Under the pieces are notes generated by a model that had not been told where the DNA came from, did not search any database, and worked only from the letters and a program-made list of their open reading frames with translations. Of a stretch of DNA of 64,000 bases, positions 7,678 through 15,704 are shown in pieces. The DNA comes from Chryseobacterium echinoideorum (GTDB lineage: Bacteria > Bacteroidota > Bacteroidia > Flavobacteriales > Weeksellaceae). The stretch spans positions 87,474 to 151,473 of the forward strand of contig NZ_VKNW01000011.1 in assembly GCF_007474535.1 (NCBI RefSeq). Direction: 5' to 3'. The translations under genes and the position numbers were made by a program. Each line of letters opens with the position of its first letter. Position 1 is the stretch's first letter.

Positions 7678-10506
7678 CTACTGTTTGTAGTTATACTGGT
7701 GTTCTTTTACGGTATTGCCATTGACGTCAACTACTTTCAGCAGTCTGTTGAAAGAATCGTATTTGTACAGCTCCATCATCCCGTTAGGCGGAATGGTAGT
7801 GGTAATTCCCACCAAAGGATTGTAGGTATAGCAGGTCACCATGAAGTTCTCAAGCGCAGCATTGTTTTTGAAAGTATTCAGCGCAGCAATCAAAGCCTGT
7901 TCTTTGGCTTCTTCCTGAGCAGCCGGTGCATTGGCATCTTCGTTGGATGCGCTGACAATAGCAGTAATCAGCGAAGAAGGAACATCCGACAGTTTTGCCC
8001 CTTCTATTTTGGCAATCGGCATGGTTTTATTGTATCCGTAAATAATGGTGGTGGGAACTCCCGCTGAACCTACTTCCGGAAAAGCGGTAAACTGCACAAG
8101 ATTGCCTTTATCGTCATAAAGGTCATACGAAACATTTTTTAGCGACTGCGAAAGATTATCCGGCAAAAAGCTGATCTGCGAGGTAGGATAAAAGTGTGTG
8201 ACATCCTCAAACCTGGTTTCTGCCTTGGAAATCACCGTGCCGTTTCTTTTGGTTTCTACGATTACTGGAATTGATCTTATATTCGCATTCCAAAGTCTGT
8301 TGCTCCGTCCAAAAGGATATGTGATGTTGGATTCTGTTACGGTACCGTCTGCTCCGGTTATTTTTTCGTATTTTACGTTATAATGGTTCATGTCCCGCAC
8401 CGTTTCAGCAGTATTGGTAAAACTGCCGGAGCTGTTATAAATTGTCGATATTGTTTTTTGTTCTTCTACGATACCGTTTCTTAGCGCATCATAGTATTGT
8501 CCGTCAAAAGATCCTCCTCCTTCAAAGAACGAAAGAGGGGATAGTTTTGATAGAATACTGTCTCTCTGTATCAGTAAGTGAGCAGCATTATAAACTTCTC
8601 TTTTTTCCAGCAAGCCATTCGCTAAAATATTAACATTGCGTAACTCATTTGCAGGAGCCGGAGGGCTGCTGCTGTCAGCAGGATCGTGCAATGTTTTGTA
8701 GTAGTATTTTGTATAACCCTGATTTTCTCCTAACACTTCTTTTACATTCTTATAAACAACAAACTCCTGTCCGTCAATTTCATTGAGATAGCCACTTGTC
8801 GGTATGCTTCCGTCAAATTTTCCATAGCTGAATTTTCGGGTTAAAGCACTATTAACAACATTGTTTTCCAAAAATTCTATTTGTTTAATTCTTACCCCCT
8901 TCCCTGTGGAATAGTTTGCAATAGGATTCGATTTCAAGCGTATCCTTTTAACATGATACGTTCCTGTACCTCCTGTTCCGGAAATCACAATTGTATTGTT
9001 TCCCGGAGGATATTTTTTATAGCCCCACATATCCTGTGTACTATTGCTTATAGCGCCATTGATAAAATAATTACCATCACTTGGTTGAAACGGACCATCT
9101 GTATATAACGTTCCTACGGCTAAATGCTCAAAAAGATAACTATAGCCGTCCGGTTCATCAGGATTATAAGGCAGGTTAAAGCTGATAGAGGTATTACCAT
9201 TGTTAAAGTTAAATCCGAAATCGCCTATTTCCTCAAAATATTGAGCATCCCGATCACTGATTTCATAAGGAAATAAGTATCCTGCGAAGTTTTTGTCTAC
9301 ATAATATTGATTGGGTTCAAAAGTATATTTTACTTCCGTACCGTTGGGGTACTTTATAGATTTTAGCAAAGCCTGTCCCAGAAACTTAGGGTTTTTATGT
9401 TCCTCTTTGAAGCATTTATTTATAGGATCTAAGCTGGGATATTCTGTCCAATTGTTACCAAAAGAAAGATTGTCAAAATAGTCAGGATAAGTAAACTGGG
9501 TTGTTTCATATGTAGAACCCGAACCGTATTTATACAGTTTTGTGAGCATTCTCTTTCCCTGTCTTTCGTATATTGCGCAAGGTCCTGGATTACCATTTGC
9601 GATATAGCCCAAATGATATTCCTGTCCTATGTCTATGGTTTCAAACACGTATCTTTCAGTTGTCTTACCGGCAGTATTTTTTAAAATAATCGAATTCAGT
9701 TTAAAAGGATCCTGATAAGATTTCCGATCGTTGCTATTGAAATTATAGCTGAAAGCAATATTTCCAAAATCTTTAGATAGTATATTATTTACTTTGAGTG
9801 ATTTTACAATTAAGGTGTTAGGTCCTCCCAGATAGGCTGGTATTGTGTAACTATCTTCTTGATAATTAAATAGAACGAGTTCTTCACCATTAGTATCAAT
9901 TATTTTTGTCAGATAGTAGCATGCTGTAAAACTGGAGAAAACATCATAACCTGACGGGTAATAAGAACTGTCCAATGTTTCAAAATGATAGGATATCCCA
10001 TTTTCATCTACAATTTTAAAATTGTAGATATTTGTTGCGATTTCATTAACAGTGATTTTATATCGGTTCTCTGTGACTTTCTTTAAGTCTAATATTCCGT
10101 ATTGAGGATGTTTTGAAAACTGAAAAGTTCCTGATTTACCTAAAAAATTGAAATGGTAATTATACGAAGGAGTTCCTCCGGAATTAATCTCTCTGTAAAT
10201 AACATTTGAAGCTCCTGCTAGATTCCATCCTAAGCCAACATCGCTTGCCTTGCTTCCCATAAAAGTATTATTGGGATGATAGCTCAGTCCTATGTTGATG
10301 CTTACGTTTTTATTATGTGTCGGCAAGGTAAAAAACGGAATGCCGATATCGGGTATTCCGGTAGATATTGCCGAAGGTGATTTTATTTTACTGGCAATAC
10401 CCGATGCAGTAGGAGCTGTAATATTCAGGCTGGGCAGCTGTGATTCGTTTTGTGCCTTTAGGTTTGTTAAAAAACCAAACACTATTAAAACTAAAATTTT
10501 TCTCAT
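7678..10506 (-). CDS. Large secreted SpvB/YD-repeat-like protein
   Basis: 942 residues. The signal peptide is about residues 1-18 (MRKILVLIVFGFLTNLKAQ). The N-terminal region (IGIPFFTLPTHNKNVSINIGLSYH, shown in two pieces: IGIPFFTLP and SINIGLSYH; then ASDVGLGWNLAG) resembles the start of Rhs/Tc-toxin-associated proteins in Bacteroidota. The C-terminus has YD-type repeats (YKYDSFNRLLKVVDVNGN) and then stops, without an Rhs end-signature or toxin tip. It probably works with the Rhs protein encoded downstream, for example as a shell or scaffold part; that is inference. It starts 6 bp after the T9SS-sorted protein gene, inside one operon. The 5' half of the gene is more AT-rich than its 3' end. 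Confidence 0.8.
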   Translation of the reverse strand: MRKILVLIVFGFLTNLKAQNESQLPSLNITAPTASGIASKIKSPSAISTGIPDIGIPFFTLPTHNKNVSINIGLSYHPNNTFMGSKASDVGLGWNLAGASNVIYREINSGGTPSYNYHFNFLGKSGTFQFSKHPQYGILDLKKVTENRYKITVNEIATNIYNFKIVDENGISYHFETLDSSYYPSGYDVFSSFTACYYLTKIIDTNGEELVLFNYQEDSYTIPAYLGGPNTLIVKSLKVNNILSKDFGNIAFSYNFNSNDRKSYQDPFKLNSIILKNTAGKTTERYVFETIDIGQEYHLGYIANGNPGPCAIYERQGKRMLTKLYKYGSGSTYETTQFTYPDYFDNLSFGNNWTEYPSLDPINKCFKEEHKNPKFLGQALLKSIKYPNGTEVKYTFEPNQYYVDKNFAGYLFPYEISDRDAQYFEEIGDFGFNFNNGNTSISFNLPYNPDEPDGYSYLFEHLAVGTLYTDGPFQPSDGNYFINGAISNSTQDMWGYKKYPPGNNTIVISGTGGTGTYHVKRIRLKSNPIANYSTGKGVRIKQIEFLENNVVNSALTRKFSYGKFDGSIPTSGYLNEIDGQEFVVYKNVKEVLGENQGYTKYYYKTLHDPADSSSPPAPANELRNVNILANGLLEKREVYNAAHLLIQRDSILSKLSPLSFFEGGGSFDGQYYDALRNGIVEEQKTISTIYNSSGSFTNTAETVRDMNHYNVKYEKITGADGTVTESNITYPFGRSNRLWNANIRSIPVIVETKRNGTVISKAETRFEDVTHFYPTSQISFLPDNLSQSLKNVSYDLYDDKGNLVQFTAFPEVGSAGVPTTIIYGYNKTMPIAKIEGAKLSDVPSSLITAIVSASNEDANAPAAQEEAKEQALIAALNTFKNNAALENFMVTCYTYNPLVGITTTIPPNGMMELYKYDSFNRLLKVVDVNGNTVKEHQYNYKQ

Positions 10507-10512
10507 CTGTAT

Positions 10513-12135
10513 CTATTTTTTAATGATTTTCGCATTCGCAGTTTTGTTGTCATTGGTTTTCACCACCACCAGATAGGCTCCCTGAATAAGGTTTTGGGTG
10601 TTGATCTTGGTGATTCTGTTTTTTGTTTTCAGGCTTTGCAGCTGTCTTCCGCCCATGTCGTAAATAATGATCTCAGCCTCTGACTTCCCATCACCCGGCT
10701 TCCAGCTTCCGGATTCCATTCCAATCTCTACATAACAGTAATCACTCACCGGATTAGGATAGATTCGAATATCCTGCTTCTCAATCAGCTGGTCAATCTG
10801 GCTGTCCCCCAGCTTCACAATTTTCCAGTTTTCTTTGCCGAGTTCTTCTGCGCTTGTTCCCGCCAAAACAATCGAACCGTCTTTGTTCAGCTTTAAATCA
10901 GATAATCTTTCTTCTTTCTGTCTTTTTTCACCTTTTACATATTTCCGCCACTGCTCGTTGCCATTTTGGTCAAGGTACAGCATCCAGAAGGTCTCGTCGT
11001 TGGCTTCTATTCTGCCTTCCGCCTGCGTATAACCGCCCAATAAGATGCCTTTGGTTGCATTCACTCCCTTCATCTCGCTTCCTGCTTCCCGTCCGCTGAT
11101 CACATTCATTCCCATCAAGACATCGCGGTTTCCGAAATTGTAGGATTTCTGCCATAGTTCTTCACCTCTGGAATTTAAAGAGATGAGCCAAACATCCGTT
11201 CCTTCTTCAATTCCCACGGTTTTATTGCCTGATCTTTCTGATCTGGAGCTTCCGCCAATGATGTATCCGGATGAAGTAAACGCCAAAGTGGTTAAATGAT
11301 CGTCACCCTTTCCGCCGAAATCCTTTTCCCATTCTATTTTTCCGTCTTTGTTAAGCTTAATGACCCAGTAATCGCCTTCCCCAAAGTTTTCGGTTTGCTT
11401 CACCACGCTTCCAGCGTCCAGCTTTTGGCTTCCTGCCACACTTCCGCTCCTTGAGTAGACTCCCAATAATGCTCCTCCGTCCGGAGTGGGAATCATTTTT
11501 TCCACCTCATCCAGACCTTTTCCGCCTAAAATAATCTGCGAGATTTCTTTCCCGTTTTTATCAAGCTTGATGACCGTCACATCTTTAGAACCGAAACCTT
11601 TAGGTGAATTTTTTACGCTTCCTGCCACCAGAAATCCGAAATCGGTGGTCTGAATAATGGCTTTTGCTTCCTCATCCTGAGCGGTTCCGATGGTTTTCTG
11701 CCAAAGCTCATCGCCAAATTCGTTCAGTCTTATCAACCAAATGTCTGATCCGCCTTTTGAATTGTCTTTTTTATCCGGTCCGGCTGTGGAAAACGTGGTT
11801 CCGACCACCGCAAAACCTCCGTCCTGCGTGCTGATGGTCGATTGGATGTAATCGTGGTTGTTTCCGGCGAAATATTTTTCCCAGACCTGTTCGCCCTGTT
11901 GGTTGAGCTTCACCAAATGAAAATCGTAGCCGTTGTTCTGCTTACTGCCTTCAGCTTGTAGCTTACTGCTTTGAATGCTGCTTCCGGTAATAAGGTATTG
12001 CTGATCAATAGTGGTGGTCACCTGTGAAAGAAAATCCTGGGTATTGGATTGGATGTCTTTCTGCCATATCACCTCCTGAGCCTGCGATACAGCCATGGTG
12101 CATACAAGAAATGCACCCGAATAGAGTTTTTTCAT
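10513..12135 (-). CDS. T9SS type A sorting-domain protein with beta-propeller-like repeats
   Basis: 540 residues, first gene of the Rhs operon. The signal peptide is MKKLYSGAFLVCTMAVSQAQ. Residues 25-440 hold repeated blocks of the type DGGF.V.G, SDIWLIRLNEFGDELWQKT and GDYWVIKLNKDGKIEWEK, a delta-60/propeller-like repeat. The C-terminus has the T9SS type A pattern: IRIYPNPVSDYCYVEI, then IIIYDMGGRQLQSL and NLIQGAYLVVVKT. Such proteins cross the outer membrane through the type IX system and are released or attached to the surface. The link to the Rhs genes suggests that it carries, anchors or displays the Rhs products (inference). Bases are visibly more GC-rich than in the flanking genes. Confidence 0.85.
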   Translation of the reverse strand: MKKLYSGAFLVCTMAVSQAQEVIWQKDIQSNTQDFLSQVTTTIDQQYLITGSSIQSSKLQAEGSKQNNGYDFHLVKLNQQGEQVWEKYFAGNNHDYIQSTISTQDGGFAVVGTTFSTAGPDKKDNSKGGSDIWLIRLNEFGDELWQKTIGTAQDEEAKAIIQTTDFGFLVAGSVKNSPKGFGSKDVTVIKLDKNGKEISQIILGGKGLDEVEKMIPTPDGGALLGVYSRSGSVAGSQKLDAGSVVKQTENFGEGDYWVIKLNKDGKIEWEKDFGGKGDDHLTTLAFTSSGYIIGGSSRSERSGNKTVGIEEGTDVWLISLNSRGEELWQKSYNFGNRDVLMGMNVISGREAGSEMKGVNATKGILLGGYTQAEGRIEANDETFWMLYLDQNGNEQWRKYVKGEKRQKEERLSDLKLNKDGSIVLAGTSAEELGKENWKIVKLGDSQIDQLIEKQDIRIYPNPVSDYCYVEIGMESGSWKPGDGKSEAEIIIYDMGGRQLQSLKTKNRITKINTQNLIQGAYLVVVKTNDNKTANAKIIKK

Positions 12136-12171
12136 AGCCGTGTTTTTTTAATAGTTTATTTTTTAATTTTT

Positions 12172-12179
12172 CAAATATA
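12172..12179 (-). promoter_or_regulatory. Candidate promoter core of the Rhs operon
   Basis: On the minus strand this reads TATATTTG, matching the Bacteroidota -7 consensus TAnnTTTG, 36 nt before the first start codon of the operon. I see no clear -33 TTG box. Confidence 0.4.
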
Positions 12180-12232
12180 AATGAATTTTTTGAATGCATA
12201 ATTCACTGTGTTTTTTTACTGGTTTAAGATTG

Positions 12233-12309
12233 TTTCACGCAAAGATTTATTTTCAAAATGTTTAATTTTAAGATGCAAAGGCAATGAATTGCATCGCAAA
12301 GCTTGAAAA
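12233..12309. repeat. Intergenic repeat element, copy A
   Basis: Starts TTTCACGCAAAGAT and ends CGCAAAGCTTGAAAATAT. The ends form an imperfect inverted repeat (TTTCACGC with GCTTGAAA), and GCAATGAATTGC in the middle is a small palindrome. It is nearly identical to 12421-12498. Confidence 0.75.
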
Positions 12310-12420
12310 TATCGCTTCATCAATCAACTTGTTGATTCAACTTTGCTCCTTATGAATAGCATTCTTTTTTTTAAAACTTTGCGTTAAATGATGCATCAAA
12401 TGTCATGTAATAAAGTTTTA

Positions 12421-12498
12421 TTTCACGCAAAGATTATTTTAATATGTTTTATTTTAAGATGCAAAGGCAATGAATTGCTTCGCAAAGCGTGAAAATAT
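12421..12498. repeat. Intergenic repeat element, copy B
   Basis: Same layout as copy A, with perfect 8-bp terminal inverted repeats TTTCACGC and GCGTGAAA and the central GCAATGAATTGC. No reading frame; it resembles a small non-autonomous or REP-like element. Confidence 0.75.
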
Positions 12499-12702
12499 TT
12501 TGCGTTTAAAATATCGTCATTAAGTCTCCATATAATAAGTTTTTATTGTTACCTCTGCAAAGCTAAATCCTTAATGCGACAAAACTTGACGGGTTTGGAA
12601 TGAATAAATATGACATTTTAATTTCTACCAATATTTTTGATCAAGTCACTATATTTCATAAAAAAATAAAATTTATAAAATAGTTTTAATAATTTAGTGT
12701 TC

Positions 12703-13995
12703 ATGACAAAAACACCCCCGATGAACGAAAAACTTCTTCAGTATCTCTGGAACTACAAGATTTTTACAGACTATAATTTTAAAGATATAGATGGCAATTC
12801 TATTGAAATTATAGACTACGGAAAATGGAACTCAGATTCCGGACCGGATTTTCTGATGGCGAAGATTAAAGTGAATAATATAATTTTAGCAGGAAATATA
12901 GAACTCCATATCAAATCTTCTGACTGGATTTTTCATCAGCACTCTCAAAATCCGGATTATGAAAATATAATTCTTCATGTCGTTTTTCAGAATGATGCAG
13001 ATATTCCGGAACTCAAAAGCAAAAATATTCCCACACTTGAACTCCAACATTATGCAGATGAAAATGTTTTCAGAAAATATGCAAAATTGATGGATGAGAA
13101 TCAGTTTATTCCCTGCGAAAAAATTTTCAGCCCTGATAAAATCCCGGTAGGCTTTCACGAAGAAAATCTGCTGAGAAAGCTGGAAGAAAAATCTCTGATG
13201 ATAGAACAGGATCTGAAGATTTATAAAAACAATTATGAAGCGGTATTGTTCCATCATGTTGCCTATGCGTTTGGTCTGAAAGTTAATGCAGCGGTTTTTA
13301 AACAACTGGCAGAAACGATTGATTTTACAATGATTAATAAAATCAGACAGAATAAAACGCAGCTGGAAGCGTTATTCTTCGGGATTTCAGGCTGGCTTCA
13401 GAATCCTGAAGATGAACCCTCCAAAATATGGAAAAGAGAGTTTGATTTTTTAAAAGCAAAATATAATCTTCCTGAAGTTACAATAGCTCCAAAATTTCTC
13501 CGTTTGCGTCCTCCAAATTTTCCAACGATTCGTTTGTCTCAGTTGGCAGATTTATATTTCAGGCATCAGAGTTTATTCTCAAAAATAATTTCAGCTAAAA
13601 ATACAGAGGATATGTTTCATATCTTTAGCAATATAAAAGCTTCTGAATATTGGGATGATCACTTCAACTTTAGAAAGTTATCTTCCCTAAGCCATCCTAA
13701 AATTTTAACCTCCGATTTCATTGAAATTATCATTCTTAATGCTGTTTTACCAGTGAAATTTACTTATGAAAAATATCTGAATGAAAGCATTACAGATCGT
13801 ATTCTCCATTTTTATATGGAAATTCCGGCTGAAAAAAATACCATCGTGCAGCAATGGAAGAATTTAGGCTTAAAAATTGATCATGCTTTAATAAGCCAAA
13901 GCCTGATTTATCACCACAAACATTTTTGTGAAGTGAAAAATTGCTTAAATTGCGGGATCGGATTTAAAATTTTAAAAGATTCTTATCATGTTTGA
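12703..13995 (+). CDS. DUF2851 family protein
   Basis: About 430 residues, matching the DUF2851 family of Bacteroidota in length and pattern: EKLLQYLWNYKIF at the start, then DYGKWNSDSGPDFLMAKI, AGNIELHIKSSDW and NIILHVVFQND. The C-terminus has a Cys cluster (CEVKNCLNCGIG). The function is unknown; the first third recalls a nuclease-like fold, but I see no proven active site. ATG codons at 12703 and 12721 are both possible starts; the conserved part begins at 12721, and a GTG at 12697 is less likely. The stop overlaps the next gene by 8 bp, so the two are translated together. Confidence 0.88.
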   Translation: MTKTPPMNEKLLQYLWNYKIFTDYNFKDIDGNSIEIIDYGKWNSDSGPDFLMAKIKVNNIILAGNIELHIKSSDWIFHQHSQNPDYENIILHVVFQNDADIPELKSKNIPTLELQHYADENVFRKYAKLMDENQFIPCEKIFSPDKIPVGFHEENLLRKLEEKSLMIEQDLKIYKNNYEAVLFHHVAYAFGLKVNAAVFKQLAETIDFTMINKIRQNKTQLEALFFGISGWLQNPEDEPSKIWKREFDFLKAKYNLPEVTIAPKFLRLRPPNFPTIRLSQLADLYFRHQSLFSKIISAKNTEDMFHIFSNIKASEYWDDHFNFRKLSSLSHPKILTSDFIEIIILNAVLPVKFTYEKYLNESITDRILHFYMEIPAEKNTIVQQWKNLGLKIDHALISQSLIYHHKHFCEVKNCLNCGIGFKILKDSYHV

Positions 13996-14209
13996 TAATC
14001 TTCGCCACAAAATGGAACGTGAATGGTTCGGAGTTCTTACCAGAATGGGAGCCAAATTGGGAATTCCTGTATCTAAACTCAGGGTATTCTTTATCTATTC
14101 TACATTTGCAACGGCAGGATTTTTCTTTTTAATCTATCTTGGTCTGGCTTTCACGCTTTGGGTAAAAGATATTTTTATTACAAGAAGACCAAGTGTTTTC
14201 GACCTTTAA
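13988..14209 (+). CDS. PspC-domain family small membrane protein
   Basis: 73 residues. The N-terminal half (WFGVLTRMGAKLGIPVSKLR) matches the PspC pattern of a short amphipathic segment before the membrane. One membrane helix follows (about residues 34-56), then a basic tail. Family members act in envelope-stress sensing; for this short version no partner is known. It overlaps the end of the DUF2851 gene by 8 bp and is followed 4 bp later by a GNAT gene, so the three genes form one unit. Confidence 0.78.
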   Translation: MFDNLRHKMEREWFGVLTRMGAKLGIPVSKLRVFFIYSTFATAGFFFLIYLGLAFTLWVKDIFITRRPSVFDL

Positions 14210-14213
14210 AGAG

Positions 14214-14726
14214 ATGGAATTTTTGCAAATTACTTCAGCCGATGACTATAGAATCAGAAAGATATTTGATTCTTATTCTTCCACTTTTCCTGAAGATGAG
14301 AGAAGAGAATGGTTTCAGTTTGTTCGGCTTTTTGTGCATCCAAAAGTAAAAGTATTCTCTGTTTTGGATGAAGCTGAAAATGTTGGCTACCTGATTATCT
14401 GGGAACTTTCTCAGTTTACTTTTGTTGAGCATTTTGAAGTTTTTGATGAATTCAGAAATCGTAAGATGGGTTCTCATATTACAGAATTTTTACTGAAAAA
14501 CTATCCGAGAATCATTCTGGAAATAGAACCGGAAAGCCTGAACGAAAATGCCAAACGAAGATTCTCTTTTTATCATCGGAACGGTTTCAATCTTATTGAT
14601 GAGATGTATATTCAGCCAAGTTACGGTACCGGGAAGAAAAGTATTCAGCTTTGGCTTTTAGCCAATTATAAACCGGAGAATATTCAGCAGATAAAAGATG
14701 AAATTTACGATATCGTTTATCATTAA
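14214..14726 (+). CDS. GNAT family N-acetyltransferase
   Basis: 170 residues from the ATG at 14214, which is preceded by AAAGAG and lies 4 bp after the previous stop; a GTG at 14193 would overlap that gene. The acetyl-CoA loop region is EFRNRKMGSHITEFLL, a GNAT motif A variant (R..G.G replaced by RNRKMGS). Later comes the family's NAKRRFSFYHRNGF segment, a typical motif B (FY...GF). The substrate cannot be told. Confidence 0.82.
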   Translation: MEFLQITSADDYRIRKIFDSYSSTFPEDERREWFQFVRLFVHPKVKVFSVLDEAENVGYLIIWELSQFTFVEHFEVFDEFRNRKMGSHITEFLLKNYPRIILEIEPESLNENAKRRFSFYHRNGFNLIDEMYIQPSYGTGKKSIQLWLLANYKPENIQQIKDEIYDIVYH

Positions 14727-14774
14727 TTTTGTTTAGAACCGGGGTGTTTTAGAGAACCTAAAAATTTCATCTGA

Positions 14775-15521
14775 TTATTTCTGACCTTGCGGAGCTTTAT
14801 AGGACATAATTCTCGTTAAGACCGCTCTCTGGAATCTCATCAGATCACCATCGGTCATATAGCCGTATTTCAGAATCTTTTTTCTTTCAAATCCTCCCTG
14901 AAGAACGTAGTTTACAAAATGGTAAATAAACGGCTGCTCAATCTGCAGATCAATAAAGTACTGGGTTCCCAATGCAGAAACAATATAGTTTGACATATCC
15001 AGATCATCCCATTTGTTTTTTACCTTTCCTATTGAGAAACCTTGTCCTTTTGGCTGTACAAATTCGCCGGGTCTTGCAGCCAAAATTCTTGGATCTGACT
15101 TTTGAGAGATATATTGGGCTATATCTTTTTTCAGTTTTGCTACTTTTTTAGATTCGTTGAGCGAGTTGGCATCACTCTTCAGATCTCCGGTAATTCCTTT
15201 TTTTATTTCAACTTCCTCAATTAAGGTTGCAGATCGTGTCATCTGAATATTTAAAGGAGACTTGGTATTTTCCGGGCTGACTTTCTGATCCAGTCTGTCA
15301 AAACCTACTTTTACAAATCTCAAAATGTCTCCCGCTCTTCCGGAAATCATAAAATGACCGTCTTTATTGCTGGAAACTCTTTCGTCAGTCCGGATATTGA
15401 TCACGGTAACGTCAGTTATCTGTAAATTTTGTTCGCCTACAATTTTACCGAAAATATATTCCTGAGCATTGGCGTTTAGAGCGAAAAAACAAAGAAGAAT
15501 AAAAAATAGTTTAATTTTCAC
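14775..15521 (-). CDS. Secreted protein with carboxypeptidase-like regulatory domain
   Basis: 248 residues. The signal peptide is MKIKLFFILLCFFALNANAQ. Residues 21-95 fit a CarboxypepD_reg-like beta-sandwich (GKIVGEQNLQITDVTVINI, then GHFMISGRAGDILRFVKVGF), as found at the N-terminus of TonB-dependent receptors; here it stands alone. The C-terminal part is helical and unrecognised, ending with FQRAVLTRIMSYKAP. It is probably periplasmic. It is transcribed alone, convergent with the GNAT gene and divergent from the helicase. Confidence 0.78.
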   Translation of the reverse strand: MKIKLFFILLCFFALNANAQEYIFGKIVGEQNLQITDVTVINIRTDERVSSNKDGHFMISGRAGDILRFVKVGFDRLDQKVSPENTKSPLNIQMTRSATLIEEVEIKKGITGDLKSDANSLNESKKVAKLKKDIAQYISQKSDPRILAARPGEFVQPKGQGFSIGKVKNKWDDLDMSNYIVSALGTQYFIDLQIEQPFIYHFVNYVLQGGFERKKILKYGYMTDGDLMRFQRAVLTRIMSYKAPQGQK

Positions 15522-15704
15522 AGATTATTGTTTTGATAGACAAAGCTAAAATTATTTTTCATTTTAAATTGAAGTTTAACCAGACTTAACGGCATTTAGG
15601 ATTTTTTTTGATTGTGACCACAAAACTGTTAAAATATTGAGGTTCAAATGTTAAAATTTTAAGCTAAATTTTAATTAAATTGCACAAAATCTTTTACTTT
15701 CAAA

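Larger units (their letters stand above)
12136..12702. other. Intergenic region between divergent genes, with a duplicated repeat
   Basis: About 570 bp without a credible coding frame. It holds the Rhs-operon promoter candidate, two copies of a 75-78 bp element (12233-12309 and 12421-12498) and, between them, a further TTTGCGTTAAA motif near 12378. The last 190 bp, before the DUF2851 gene, are AT-rich with nothing that I recognise. Confidence 0.6.
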
